Positions 8,556 to 17,659 of a stretch of DNA of 64,000 nucleotides are shown here, piece by piece. The stretch comes from Flavipsychrobacter sp. Lineage in GTDB: Bacteria; Bacteroidota; Bacteroidia; Chitinophagales; Chitinophagaceae. Position numbers and translations under genes: made by a program. The stretch spans positions 2,590,001 through 2,654,000 of the forward strand of contig JAWKLD010000001.1 in assembly GCA_041392855.1 (NCBI GenBank), read 5' to 3'. The first letter of the stretch is position 1, and the number at the start of each line of letters is the position of its first letter. The notes beneath the pieces were generated by a model that did no database searches, was not told where the DNA came from, and saw only the letters and a list, made by a program, of their open reading frames with translations.

Positions 8556-10397
8556 TTACAATAGCTCATTAACTTTTGCTACTAGTTCTGCTCTTGTAAT
8601 GGGCACCCCTTTTATTTTATTGTAAGGAATGGCATCAACAAGATATTTATCACGGATGATCTTTATAAGCTGTCCATTATTGATCTCAGGGATCAATACT
8701 TTCTTATAGTTGCTAATAATAGCTCCCAGATTGCTTGGGAAAGGACGTAAGTAAGTAATATGGGCATGTGCTACTTTCTTGCCTGCAGCATTAAGCTCGG
8801 CTACAGCACTCTTAATAGCTCCATATGTTGATCCCCACCCTAATACCAATACATCACCTTCCTCTGGTCCATTGTCAATAGTTTGTAGTGGGATATGATC
8901 CGCTATCTTATCTACTTTAGCTTCTCTGGTGCGCACCATAAATTCATGGTTCTCTGCATCATAAGAAACATTACCTGTGATATTTTCTTTTTCCAACCCT
9001 CCTATTCTGTGCTCAAGTCCTGCTGTGCCTGGTACTGCCCATGGTCTTACCAAGTTTTCATCTCTCTGGTAAGGCATAAAAGGCTCATCTCCTTCTTCTT
9101 TAGTTTTAAATTTCACTTCAATAGGCTTCAGGTCAGCACTTTGAGGATATTGCCAAGGCTCAGCACCGTTAGCTATATAACCATCACTTAGGTATATAAC
9201 AGGAGTCATATGCTGAATGGAAATTCTCATTGCCTCATATACAGTATCAAAACAATCACTAGGTGTAGATGCTGCTACAATAGGCATTGGGCATTCACCA
9301 TTTCTGCCATAGTAGGCTTGTAGCAAGTCGCTTTGCTCTGTTTTGGTAGGTAAGCCTGTAGATGGGCCACCACGTTGTATATTGACAATAAGTAATGGTA
9401 TTTCTAACATTACTGCTAATCCCATTGCTTCCGTTTTCAAAGCCATACCCGGCCCAGAAGTGGTTGTAATACCAAGGCTACCACCATAAGATGCACCAAT
9501 AGCAGCAGAAATACCTGCTATTTCATCTTCGGCTTGGAAGGTTTTGATACCAAAGTTCTTGTATTTAGATAACTCGTGCAGGATATCAGATGCAGGAGTA
9601 ATAGGGTATGTACCTAAGAATACAGGAAGGTTGGAGACCTTGCTTGCCGCTACTATACCGTAAGATAAAGCTACGTTACCAGTGATATTTCTATAATTAC
9701 CCGCAGGTAGTTTAGCTTTCTCTACATGAAAACGTGTAGTAAACGCTTCTATAGTATCACCATAGTTATAACCTGCTTGCAGTGCCTTAAGGTTACTTTC
9801 TAATATGTCAGGTCTTTTGCCAAACTTCTCTTTTAAGAAGGTTTGCGTGTTAGACATATCTCTATTATATATCCAATATAGGAATCCTAATATGAACATA
9901 TTTTTAGAGCGATCTTTCTCCTTAGTACCCAACTGTATGTCTGCTAAAGCCTCTCTGGTAAGCTTAGTAACGTCTATTTTATAAGACTCATACCCAGTTA
10001 GCGTTTCATCTTCCAATGGGTTCACCCCATCTTCATAATTGGCTAAACGTAAGTTTTTAGAGTCAAAACCGGCGATGTTAGCAATAACAATACCACCTGG
10101 TTTAAGCGTGGGTAGATTTACCTTTAGTGCCGCAGCATTCATCGCTACTAGCACGTCACACTGGTCGCCCGGAGTGAATATCTGATTACTGGAAAAGCGT
10201 AATTGGAAACCACTTACACCTGGCAATGTGCCTAAAGGAGCACGTATCTCGGCGGGGAAATCAGGAAATGTAGATAGATCATTACCAAACAGAGCAGTAT
10301 TGTTGGTAAACTGAGTACCTGTAAGCTGCATACCGTCACCACTATCGCCCGCAAACTTTATTACGACGTCTTCTATCGTCTTAGTAGGTATAGACAT
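8556..10397 (-). CDS. korA: 2-oxoacid:acceptor oxidoreductase subunit alpha (2-oxoglutarate:ferredoxin type)
   Basis: 613 aa from the ATG at 10397; a TTG extension to 10415 would run into the promoter box and is rejected. The N-terminal gamma-like domain (KFAGDSGDGMQLTGTQFTNN) is fused to the alpha domain (GTYPITPASDILHEL, QAEDEIAGISAAIGASYGG, TSGPGMALKTEAMGLAV), followed by the C-terminal transketolase-like domain. With the beta subunit it oxidatively decarboxylates 2-oxoglutarate, or a related oxoacid, to the acyl-CoA and reduces ferredoxin. The beta subunit (korB, 49336) lies about 39 kb away instead of next door. Confidence 0.93.
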   Translation of the reverse strand: MSIPTKTIEDVVIKFAGDSGDGMQLTGTQFTNNTALFGNDLSTFPDFPAEIRAPLGTLPGVSGFQLRFSSNQIFTPGDQCDVLVAMNAAALKVNLPTLKPGGIVIANIAGFDSKNLRLANYEDGVNPLEDETLTGYESYKIDVTKLTREALADIQLGTKEKDRSKNMFILGFLYWIYNRDMSNTQTFLKEKFGKRPDILESNLKALQAGYNYGDTIEAFTTRFHVEKAKLPAGNYRNITGNVALSYGIVAASKVSNLPVFLGTYPITPASDILHELSKYKNFGIKTFQAEDEIAGISAAIGASYGGSLGITTTSGPGMALKTEAMGLAVMLEIPLLIVNIQRGGPSTGLPTKTEQSDLLQAYYGRNGECPMPIVAASTPSDCFDTVYEAMRISIQHMTPVIYLSDGYIANGAEPWQYPQSADLKPIEVKFKTKEEGDEPFMPYQRDENLVRPWAVPGTAGLEHRIGGLEKENITGNVSYDAENHEFMVRTREAKVDKIADHIPLQTIDNGPEEGDVLVLGWGSTYGAIKSAVAELNAAGKKVAHAHITYLRPFPSNLGAIISNYKKVLIPEINNGQLIKIIRDKYLVDAIPYNKIKGVPITRAELVAKVNELL

Positions 10398-10412
10398 AAT
10401 TATAAAACTGTG

Positions 10413-10420
10413 CAAAGTTA
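10413..10420 (-). promoter_or_regulatory. korA -7 promoter box
   Basis: Exact TAnnTTTG (TAACTTTG on the - strand), 15 nt before the ATG at 10397. It overlaps the TTG-extended frame, which argues for the shorter start. No convincing -33 TTG is visible. Confidence 0.65.
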
Positions 10421-10572
10421 GTCATTTTACATCTACTCATTCGCTTATCAGGTATCAAGTTGTAAGCAAAAAAGCACTATTCATAATAATAATTAACAAT
10501 ATGTATGGAAAAACAGGCAAAAATCACACTTTATGAGGGGGTAAAGGAGTTATATAGTTCCCTCAATTAATG

Positions 10573-10580
10573 TAGGTTTG
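10573..10580 (+). promoter_or_regulatory. -7 promoter box of the vWA operon
   Basis: Exact TAnnTTTG (TAGGTTTG), 15 nt before the ATG at 10596. It is divergent from the korA box; about 150 bp separate them. Confidence 0.65.
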
Positions 10581-10595
10581 TAATAAGGAAAAACA

Positions 10596-12506
10596 ATGCG
10601 AGTACTCACATTCATACTACTGTGTATACTTCTGACCTCTAGTTGGGTAGTAAAGGCACAACAGCAAATAGAAAAAGAACCAAGAATACTGATATTACTA
10701 GACGGCTCGTCTAGCATGAGAAATTCTTGGGCAGATAATGGTCAGCGTTTTGATGCTGCGGGCAAGATCATTACCGAACTAATAGATAGTGTATATAAAG
10801 TAAACGATCAGGTAGAGTTTGCATTGCGTGTTTACGGTCACCAGCACCCGGCACAAGACAATAACTGTTTTGATACAAGACGTGAGGTGATGTTTAGTAA
10901 AAACAACCTGGCTCAAATGACACTAAGGTTGGATGCGCTAAATCCATATGGTGTTTCTCCCATAGCGTTATCATTAAAAGAAGCAGCGGAAAGTGATATA
11001 ATAGACCTTAAACGATATAAGTACAGCCTAATACTAGTAACAGATGGAGGAGAAAGCTGTGGAGGAGATATATGTGCAGTAGTGGAAGAACTTCTGAGAA
11101 AGAAAATAGACTTTAGGCCTTATATCGTAAGTCTAATAGACTATGCTCCATTGAGAAAGCAGTATGAATGTTTGGGGGAATATCTTGTAGTATCTAAAGA
11201 TTCTGATATACCTGTTGCGGTAGGTAAAATAGTAGAGGAGTATAAATCAACTTTTATAAAACCTGCTTTAACAAAGCAGATGATCGAAAAGGCAATAGTC
11301 AATAAGCCACCAAGTGCTTTGAAAATGAATATTCCAGCATTTCAGGTAACTGCTGAAAAGGAAATACAAGCGGTTGAAAAACCAAAACCTGTTGAAAAGA
11401 AAGAGCCAGAGTTACTGGTAATAGAATCAATACCAGCAGATACACTTATTGTGGAAGCGCCAGCTAAAAAATCTAATATAGTTGTAGAAGAAAGAGTAAG
11501 GGAAAAAGAAAAAAATATTGAAAAGATAAGTAGCATTAACACACCACACACTTTACCACAGAAATATGCTACAGAAGCGGTTACCCAAGCAAAAGTGCCT
11601 GAGTATACGGCACCGGTGGTAGATGTGCATAAACCATCTCCTCCTCCTAAACCCATATACAAACCGGTAAAGCTAACAGCAAGTAGTACCAAGCCAATTG
11701 AGAACAAGCCGCCAGTAGTAGCGCCTCCAAAGAAAATAGATTATAAAATAGAAAGAGAGGAAGCTAAAGAAACTACAGTTGAAATATTCTTTACCAATGG
11801 TAAGGGCAAGTTTTACGAAACTGCACCTAAACTGGTTTTATCAGATTCTAAAACAGGAAAAGAGTTACATACTTTTTGGCGTACAGTAAATGCAGTAGGC
11901 TCTCCTGATCCTCAAAATATACCTCCGGGGATATATAAATTGACGATACCTGGAAAAGATAATTTTGCGATCAATAATTTAGAAGTACTTCCTAACCAAA
12001 AGAATAAATTTTTGATTGAGGTAGCTAATGCTTCTCTTCGTTTTGAATATGCACACCCTACCAATAAAGCTGTAGTAGAATACGCAGCTCGCGTAAAAAA
12101 AGCGCTGCAAAGAGGTCAGGTACACAAACAACTATGTACGCAGGAGCTAGAGTACGAACCAGATAATTACCATATAGAACTAAACACGCTACCACGTAAA
12201 CACTTCAACGTGGATTTGGAGTTTGGTGCTATTGTAACTATTAAAATAGACCGACCAGGATATCTACAGGTTACTAATTCGGAAACGCTGGGTCAAGTAC
12301 AGTTGTACTATCAGCATGGTGATAGGTTTGAGCCATTCTACAAATTGAACGTAAATGGTAACCAACCACAACAAAAGTTGAGATTGATGCCTGGTCCTTA
12401 TAAGGTAGTCTATTTACAAAATAGAGGTAAACCTAACGCAACAGAAATGGTGCAAGATTTTAGAGTAAAGAGTGATATGATCACAGAACTATACCTTAAG
12501 CCATAA
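10596..12506 (+). CDS. Secreted von Willebrand factor A-domain protein
   Basis: 636 aa. A signal peptide ends near VVKAQQ. The vWA domain (about residues 28-215) carries an intact MIDAS motif, DGSSSM, plus LVTDGGESCGG. A low-complexity Pro/Lys/Glu linker of roughly 150 residues follows (about 230-385), then beta-rich C-terminal modules resembling carboxypeptidase-regulatory or PEGA folds (PPGIYKLTIPG and PGPYKVVYLQNRG). It is probably a periplasmic or surface metal-dependent binding or scaffold protein. It leads an operon: the GNAT gene follows after 8 nt. The ligand is unknown. Confidence 0.85.
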   Translation: MRVLTFILLCILLTSSWVVKAQQQIEKEPRILILLDGSSSMRNSWADNGQRFDAAGKIITELIDSVYKVNDQVEFALRVYGHQHPAQDNNCFDTRREVMFSKNNLAQMTLRLDALNPYGVSPIALSLKEAAESDIIDLKRYKYSLILVTDGGESCGGDICAVVEELLRKKIDFRPYIVSLIDYAPLRKQYECLGEYLVVSKDSDIPVAVGKIVEEYKSTFIKPALTKQMIEKAIVNKPPSALKMNIPAFQVTAEKEIQAVEKPKPVEKKEPELLVIESIPADTLIVEAPAKKSNIVVEERVREKEKNIEKISSINTPHTLPQKYATEAVTQAKVPEYTAPVVDVHKPSPPPKPIYKPVKLTASSTKPIENKPPVVAPPKKIDYKIEREEAKETTVEIFFTNGKGKFYETAPKLVLSDSKTGKELHTFWRTVNAVGSPDPQNIPPGIYKLTIPGKDNFAINNLEVLPNQKNKFLIEVANASLRFEYAHPTNKAVVEYAARVKKALQRGQVHKQLCTQELEYEPDNYHIELNTLPRKHFNVDLEFGAIVTIKIDRPGYLQVTNSETLGQVQLYYQHGDRFEPFYKLNVNGNQPQQKLRLMPGPYKVVYLQNRGKPNATEMVQDFRVKSDMITELYLKP

Positions 12507-12514
12507 GCATAAAG

Positions 12515-12970
12515 ATGATAATGGAACATATTGCAGTAGTTGAGGTTGCTTTCGATTCGGATATTTATAAACAAGTATATTTTTTAAGGAACGAAGTTCT
12601 TAGAAAGCCAATCGGACTATCGTTGGATGATGAAGACCTTTCTGCTGAAGTAAATGATCACATACTGGCTGCTGTAGATAAGGAAGAAGTAATAGGATGT
12701 TTGATACTTACGCCTATAAATAAAAACACACTCCAATTAAGACAAATGGCTGTTGCTGATCAGTGGCAGAAAAAAGGTTTGGGTAGTTTGCTGGTAAAAA
12801 AAGCAGAACAACTAACAATAGAAAAGGGTTATAGCAAAATCTTATTACACGCGCGAATTGTTGCCAGAAACTTTTATCAAAAACTAGGTTATTCAGAAGT
12901 GGGAACACTCTTTACGGAGGTTGGGATCGATCATATAAAAATGGAGAAGAGTATTATTGAAACAGTGTAA
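12515..12970 (+). CDS. GNAT-family N-acetyltransferase
   Basis: 151 aa. The acetyl-CoA binding signature is clear: LRQMAVADQWQKKGLGSLLV (motif A, Q/R-x-x-G-x-G/A) followed by LHARIVARNFYQKLGY. The family moves an acetyl group from acetyl-CoA to an amine; this ElaA/YjcF-like size class often has small-molecule substrates. The gene lies between the vWA gene (8-nt gap) and the FemAB-like gene (14-nt overlap), so all three should be co-transcribed. A start at 12521 is equally possible. Confidence 0.88.
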   Translation: MIMEHIAVVEVAFDSDIYKQVYFLRNEVLRKPIGLSLDDEDLSAEVNDHILAAVDKEEVIGCLILTPINKNTLQLRQMAVADQWQKKGLGSLLVKKAEQLTIEKGYSKILLHARIVARNFYQKLGYSEVGTLFTEVGIDHIKMEKSIIETV

Positions 12971-14114
12971 AAAGAAAACAACAAATATTCAATATCAATA
13001 CTTCTATAGTTATAAAAACCTACCAGAAGTATGGGATAGCTTTTTACCTGATGCGCACTATCTGAAAAGTAAAAACTTAAAAGTAACTGAAGAGGCTGAT
13101 CTGCCTCATATTTCCTTTCTATATGTACTTATACGTAACAATGAATGCCCTGTTTTGGTTACTGCATTTCAACTGCTACGTTTTGAAGATCGGCACATAA
13201 ATCAAGAATTAGTAAAACCATATCAGTATTTTTTTTGGCGCTTTTTTGTACGAGTTGCAAAGCCTAAGCTGTTAGTAGCTGGTCACCTATTCAGGCATGA
13301 TGTAAACACATGTTATTTCACTAATGAGCTTAGCGATTATAATGCTTTTATATACCACAGCACTGCTATAGAAAATGCGGTGAAAAAAATAAAAGCAAAT
13401 GCAGCTTTGATAAAAGATATGCCATCGAAAATGGCAAAGTATTTCCAACGGTATAAGCCTGAATACCAAATTTTCAAGAATGATATTTCTATGGAGATGG
13501 AAATAGATATTGCTTGGGAATCATTAAATGATTATGAAGAGGCATTGAAACATAAATATGCACAACGCTTTCGGAAAATAAGAAAACAATGGAAAGGTAT
13601 TGTGCTAAAGGAACTAGGTATAGATGAGGTAATAGAAAACAAAAAAGAATTGTATAAGCTGTATCAAATGGTATGTGATCACCAGCAAGTACGTCTTGGT
13701 TTTATAAGTGAAGATTTTATACCTAACTTAAAAACATACTATAAAGAAAAACTACGTGTTTGGGGTATTTATAGTGATGATATAATGATCGGCTTTTTTA
13801 GTGCATGGGATAAGGAGGAAGAGTTTGACATGTTCTACATAGGTTTTGACTACAAGAAGAATAACAAGTATTCCTTGTACTTTAATATTCTATTCTTTAG
13901 TATAGAAAAAGCCATTGAACTAAAAAAGAAAAAGCTAACACTAGGAAGAACAGCATTGGATGCAAAAGCACGTTTAGGGTGCTCTCCAAAATATTTGTCT
14001 ACCTATTTGTATATCTCAAATCCTTTTTTGAGAAGAAGGATAGCAACCGTGCAAAATAATACAAATGAAAAGGAAGGCGCTTGGGAGCAGCGCCACCCCT
14101 TCAAAAAACAGTAG
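12957..14114 (+). CDS. FemAB/BioF2-like acyltransferase-fold protein
   Basis: 385 aa from a TTG at 12957; no ATG occurs in frame until deep in the protein. The start lies inside the upstream GNAT gene, suggesting translational coupling. The C-terminal half looks like a duplicated GNAT fold of the Acetyltransf_6 type (YAQRFRKIRKQWKG; FFSAWDKEEEFDMFYIGFDY; LGRTALDAKARLGCSPKYLS). Relatives transfer amino acids or acyl groups to cell-wall or polysaccharide acceptors, but the substrate here is unknown. It ends 4 nt from the convergent polA stop, with no hairpin between. Confidence 0.75.
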   Translation: MKQCKKKTTNIQYQYFYSYKNLPEVWDSFLPDAHYLKSKNLKVTEEADLPHISFLYVLIRNNECPVLVTAFQLLRFEDRHINQELVKPYQYFFWRFFVRVAKPKLLVAGHLFRHDVNTCYFTNELSDYNAFIYHSTAIENAVKKIKANAALIKDMPSKMAKYFQRYKPEYQIFKNDISMEMEIDIAWESLNDYEEALKHKYAQRFRKIRKQWKGIVLKELGIDEVIENKKELYKLYQMVCDHQQVRLGFISEDFIPNLKTYYKEKLRVWGIYSDDIMIGFFSAWDKEEEFDMFYIGFDYKKNNKYSLYFNILFFSIEKAIELKKKKLTLGRTALDAKARLGCSPKYLSTYLYISNPFLRRRIATVQNNTNEKEGAWEQRHPFKKQ

Positions 14115-14118
14115 AAAA

Positions 14119-16950
14119 TTAGTGTGCTTCAAGCCAGTTATTGCCAATACCTACCTCTGTATTTAAAGGCACATTATTAGGCAACTCCATTGCAGACTCC
14201 ATGTTCTCTTTTACGATCTTTTTCATGAGTTCAATCTCATCTCTGTGCACATCAAATACCAATTCATCATGCACTTGTAGTATCATTTTAGATTTTAGAT
14301 TCTGCTGCTGCATAGCATAGTACACTTTGGTCATGGCCATTTTTATCATCTCGGCAGCAGTGCCTTGTATAGGAGAGTTAATGGCATTTCGTTCTGCATA
14401 GCCACGTACGGTATGGTTAGATGAGTTGATGTCTCTTAAATAACGTTTACGTCCCATTAAAGTAGTGACATAGCCAAGATCTTTGGCAGTAGCTACGGTA
14501 TCATCCATATATTTTTTTATGGATGGATATTCTAAGAAGTAGTTGTCAATAATTGTTTTGGCCTCAGTGCGGCTGATATCTAAAGAGCTGGCAAGACCGA
14601 ATGCGGTTTGTCCGTAAATGATACCAAAGTTTACAGCTTTGGCAGCACGTCTCATTTCACTGGTCACTTCATCTTCTGCTACTTTATAAACTTTAGCAGC
14701 AGTAGCGGTATGAATGTCTTTATTGTCCACAAAGGCTTTTATCATTTCTACATCGTTGCTGATGGCGGCAACTATTCTTAATTCTATTTGAGAATAGTCG
14801 GCAGATAATAGTTGCCAATCTTCACCTCTTGGTACAAATGCTTTTCTTACTTCTCTACCCTTGTCAGTTTTGATAGGGATATTTTGAAGGTTGGGGTTAA
14901 CACTACTAAGCCTACCTGTAACAGCTACAGCTTGGCTAAAGTTAGTGTGTACTCTACCGGTACGAGGGTTTATCATATTGGGCAGGGCATCTACATAAGT
15001 ACTTTTAAGTTTGCTCAGCTCTCTAAAAACAAGGATATTGTCAACAATAGTATGTTTAGTTCTCAGCTTTTGTAGAATATCTTCACTGGTAGCATATTGT
15101 CCTGATTTTGTTTTTTTAGCCTTGTCGTCTAGCTTCATTTTGTCAAACAAAACTTCTCCCAACTGTTTAGGAGAGCTAAGATTGAATCGTACGCCGGCTT
15201 GTTCATAAACACTTTCTTCGGCTTGTTTAATATCTGCCTCCAACTCTTTAGAGTAGGCGTTTAAAAACTCCTGATCTACACTAATGCCTTCATATTCCAT
15301 ATCTAGCAGTATGGGCACAAGTGGATTTTCTACCTCAGCAAATATTTTTCTTACTTCTTTTTCATCAAGAAGAGGCTCAAACTTTTGTTTTAACTGTAAA
15401 GTTACATCGGCATCTTCCGCAGCATAATCAGTTACTTCTTCAACAGGAAGCTCTGCCATGCTTTTTTGATTCTTTCCTTTTTTGCCAATTAAGGTTTCTA
15501 TAGATACGGGTTGATAGTGCAGGTATTTCTCACTTAGTACGTCCATGCTATGTTTGCCCTCAGGCTCTATAACATAGTGTGCCAACATGGTATCAAAAGT
15601 TTTGCCTTTAAGGGTGATGCCATACCATTTCAAAATGGTCATATCATATTTTATGTTTTGCCCTATCCAGAGTATATCTTCTTTTTCAAACAGGCTATCG
15701 AAGAGTGCTAAAGTAGTTTTAGCCTCTTCCCTGTTTATAGATAATGGCACGTAGTAGGCACTACCCTGCTCCCAGCTAAAGCTCATACCTATAATATCGG
15801 CTTGGTGAGGATCAATGCCGGTTGTTTCCGTATCAAAGGCAATTTCTTTTTGAGCAGATAGCTGTATTACCAACTCTTTTATTTGCTCATCGGTATTGAT
15901 GAGCTGATAATTATGAGCTGTGTTTTCTATGTTTTTGATTAAAGTATCTTCGATAGGTTCTTCTACTATTTTATTTTCGGGTGTTTCTTTTTTAGGGATA
16001 ACAGCACCACCTGCTATGGGGTTGCCAAATAAGTCCACAGCAGTTGCTACAGGTGCTTGCTCTTCAGTAGTGAAGCTTTCACCCAATATTCTTTTGCCTA
16101 GTGTTTTAAATTCTAGCTCTGCAAAAATTTCAGTCAGCTCTTCTTTGTTCCATTCAGACATTTTAAAATCCTCTTCATGAAACTCAACAGGAACGTCAGT
16201 GATAATAGTGGCCAGTTTTTTAGAAAGGATGGCATTTTCTTTTCCTGCTCTAACTTTTTCTCCAAGTTTACCCTTTATCTCATCAGCATGTTCTAGTATT
16301 CCTTCCAGTGTATCGTATTGAGCTAAAAGTTTTGCTGCAGTTTTTTCTCCCACACCTGCAATACCAGGAATATTATCTACTGCATCACCCATGAGTCCCA
16401 GCATATCTACAACTTGATCTACACGAGCAATATTCCATTTTTCACAAATAGCTTCAGGGCCCAGCTTCTCTGGTTTACCACCTTGATAGCCAGGTTTATA
16501 CATGTATACATTATCTCTTACCAGCTGCCCATAATCTTTATCGGGTGTTACCATGTACACCTCATATCCTCTGTCTGAGGCTTGGTGGGCTAGTGTGCCG
16601 ATCAAGTCATCTGCTTCATAGCCATCATATTCCATTACAGGAATGTTGAAAGCTTTGATTAAACGTTTAATGTCTGGTACAGCACTAAGTATGTCTTCAG
16701 GGGTCTCTTGTCTGTTAGCTTTGTAGGCTTCATACTCCACATGCCTTTCAGTAGGTGCACTGGTATCAAATACTACCGATAGGTGGCTTGGGTTTTCTTT
16801 CTTTATCAAATCTATCAGCGCATTGGTAAAGCCAAATTGAGCATTTGTGTTGCGCCCTTTGCTGGTAATACGAGGGCTACGTATTAGCGCATAGTAAGAA
16901 CGGAATATTAGTGCAAAAGCATCTAGTAGGTATAACTTCTTATCAGACAT
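14119..16950 (-). CDS. polA: DNA polymerase I
   Basis: 943 aa, three domains. The 5'-3' nuclease (1-300) has YEAYKANRQETP, DGYEADDLIGTLA and GDAVDNIPGIAGVGEKTA. The 3'-5' exonuclease appears intact: FDTETTGID, QNIKYDMTIL and YAAEDADVTLQL keep the acidic residues needed for proofreading. The polymerase has DYSQIELRI, RRAAKAVNFGIIYG (Phe at the sugar-selective position) and HDELVFDV. It fills gaps and removes RNA primers during replication and excision repair. Monocistronic; the 3' end abuts the FemAB-like gene. Confidence 0.97.
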   Translation of the reverse strand: MSDKKLYLLDAFALIFRSYYALIRSPRITSKGRNTNAQFGFTNALIDLIKKENPSHLSVVFDTSAPTERHVEYEAYKANRQETPEDILSAVPDIKRLIKAFNIPVMEYDGYEADDLIGTLAHQASDRGYEVYMVTPDKDYGQLVRDNVYMYKPGYQGGKPEKLGPEAICEKWNIARVDQVVDMLGLMGDAVDNIPGIAGVGEKTAAKLLAQYDTLEGILEHADEIKGKLGEKVRAGKENAILSKKLATIITDVPVEFHEEDFKMSEWNKEELTEIFAELEFKTLGKRILGESFTTEEQAPVATAVDLFGNPIAGGAVIPKKETPENKIVEEPIEDTLIKNIENTAHNYQLINTDEQIKELVIQLSAQKEIAFDTETTGIDPHQADIIGMSFSWEQGSAYYVPLSINREEAKTTLALFDSLFEKEDILWIGQNIKYDMTILKWYGITLKGKTFDTMLAHYVIEPEGKHSMDVLSEKYLHYQPVSIETLIGKKGKNQKSMAELPVEEVTDYAAEDADVTLQLKQKFEPLLDEKEVRKIFAEVENPLVPILLDMEYEGISVDQEFLNAYSKELEADIKQAEESVYEQAGVRFNLSSPKQLGEVLFDKMKLDDKAKKTKSGQYATSEDILQKLRTKHTIVDNILVFRELSKLKSTYVDALPNMINPRTGRVHTNFSQAVAVTGRLSSVNPNLQNIPIKTDKGREVRKAFVPRGEDWQLLSADYSQIELRIVAAISNDVEMIKAFVDNKDIHTATAAKVYKVAEDEVTSEMRRAAKAVNFGIIYGQTAFGLASSLDISRTEAKTIIDNYFLEYPSIKKYMDDTVATAKDLGYVTTLMGRKRYLRDINSSNHTVRGYAERNAINSPIQGTAAEMIKMAMTKVYYAMQQQNLKSKMILQVHDELVFDVHRDEIELMKKIVKENMESAMELPNNVPLNTEVGIGNNWLEAH

Positions 16951-17028
16951 ATGGCTAAGTTAAGCCAATGTCGTTAGTAGGGGAATAAAAATCTAAGTTT
17001 TTTAAAAGCTATTTATAACTGATAGGTG

Positions 17029-17532
17029 TTACCACTCGTATTCTCTTTCCACACGTTTTTTAAGACTGTTCACCAACTCGTAAGTAGCAGGACATCTGTG
17101 GACGTTCTGAATAAAAGTATCGTTATAATCTTCAAAGTCTTTTTTGTTGTGATGCGGAAATTCCGCACAATCAACAGGTCTTATTTCATAAATAGAGCAT
17201 TTGTTGTCTTTACCTAAAAACTGACATGGCGTACTGGTGTTCATCCAGTCTTTAGTATCTTCTTCTTGATAGAGCCATTTTTTCTTGAATTCCTTTGGCG
17301 TCATATCAAAGTGTGCAGCAATTCGCTTAATGTCTTTAGTGCTATAGGTAGGTGTCATGGTTTTGCAGCAGTTGGCACATTCCAGACAGTCTACCTTCTC
17401 CCACATCTTTTTATCTTCTTCAGCTACAAGAGATTGAAAATCTTCAGGTACTATTTTGTCTAGTTTTTTTAGAAAAGCAGTAAGCGGCTTTTTCTTCTTT
17501 TGTGCCTTCTTGGCAAACTTTTTCAAATCCAT
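17029..17532 (-). CDS. YkgJ-family cysteine-cluster protein
   Basis: 167 aa. The eight-Cys YkgJ pattern is present: CLECANCC, then PCQFLGKDNKCSIYEIRPVDC. The family is predicted to bind zinc or an iron-sulfur cluster; no reaction is established. The N terminus is highly basic (KKFAKKAQKKKKP), suggesting nucleic-acid or ribosome contact, which is inference only. It is a single gene, transcribed divergently from the DUF5686 gene, with 127 bp between starts. Confidence 0.85.
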   Translation of the reverse strand: MDLKKFAKKAQKKKKPLTAFLKKLDKIVPEDFQSLVAEEDKKMWEKVDCLECANCCKTMTPTYSTKDIKRIAAHFDMTPKEFKKKWLYQEEDTKDWMNTSTPCQFLGKDNKCSIYEIRPVDCAEFPHHNKKDFEDYNDTFIQNVHRCPATYELVNSLKKRVEREYEW

Positions 17533-17567
17533 TGCTGTAAATATAATAGGTTTAGCTAAAGCTATCT

Positions 17568-17575
17568 TAAATTTG
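17568..17575 (+). promoter_or_regulatory. -7 promoter box of the DUF5686 gene
   Basis: Exact TAnnTTTG (TAAATTTG), 84 nt before the ATG at 17660, which implies a leader of about 80 nt. No clear -33 element. Confidence 0.5.
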
Positions 17576-17659
17576 TATTCAATTTTATATTAACTCTGAC
17601 TATTTATGTAAAGTGCATCAGTTGCACTGATAAATATATTGTAATCTTCTTACTAATAG

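Noticed and set aside
11342..11707. 121-codon frame antisense to the vWA linker
   Set aside because: Arises from the low-complexity Lys/Pro/Glu linker of the vWA gene.
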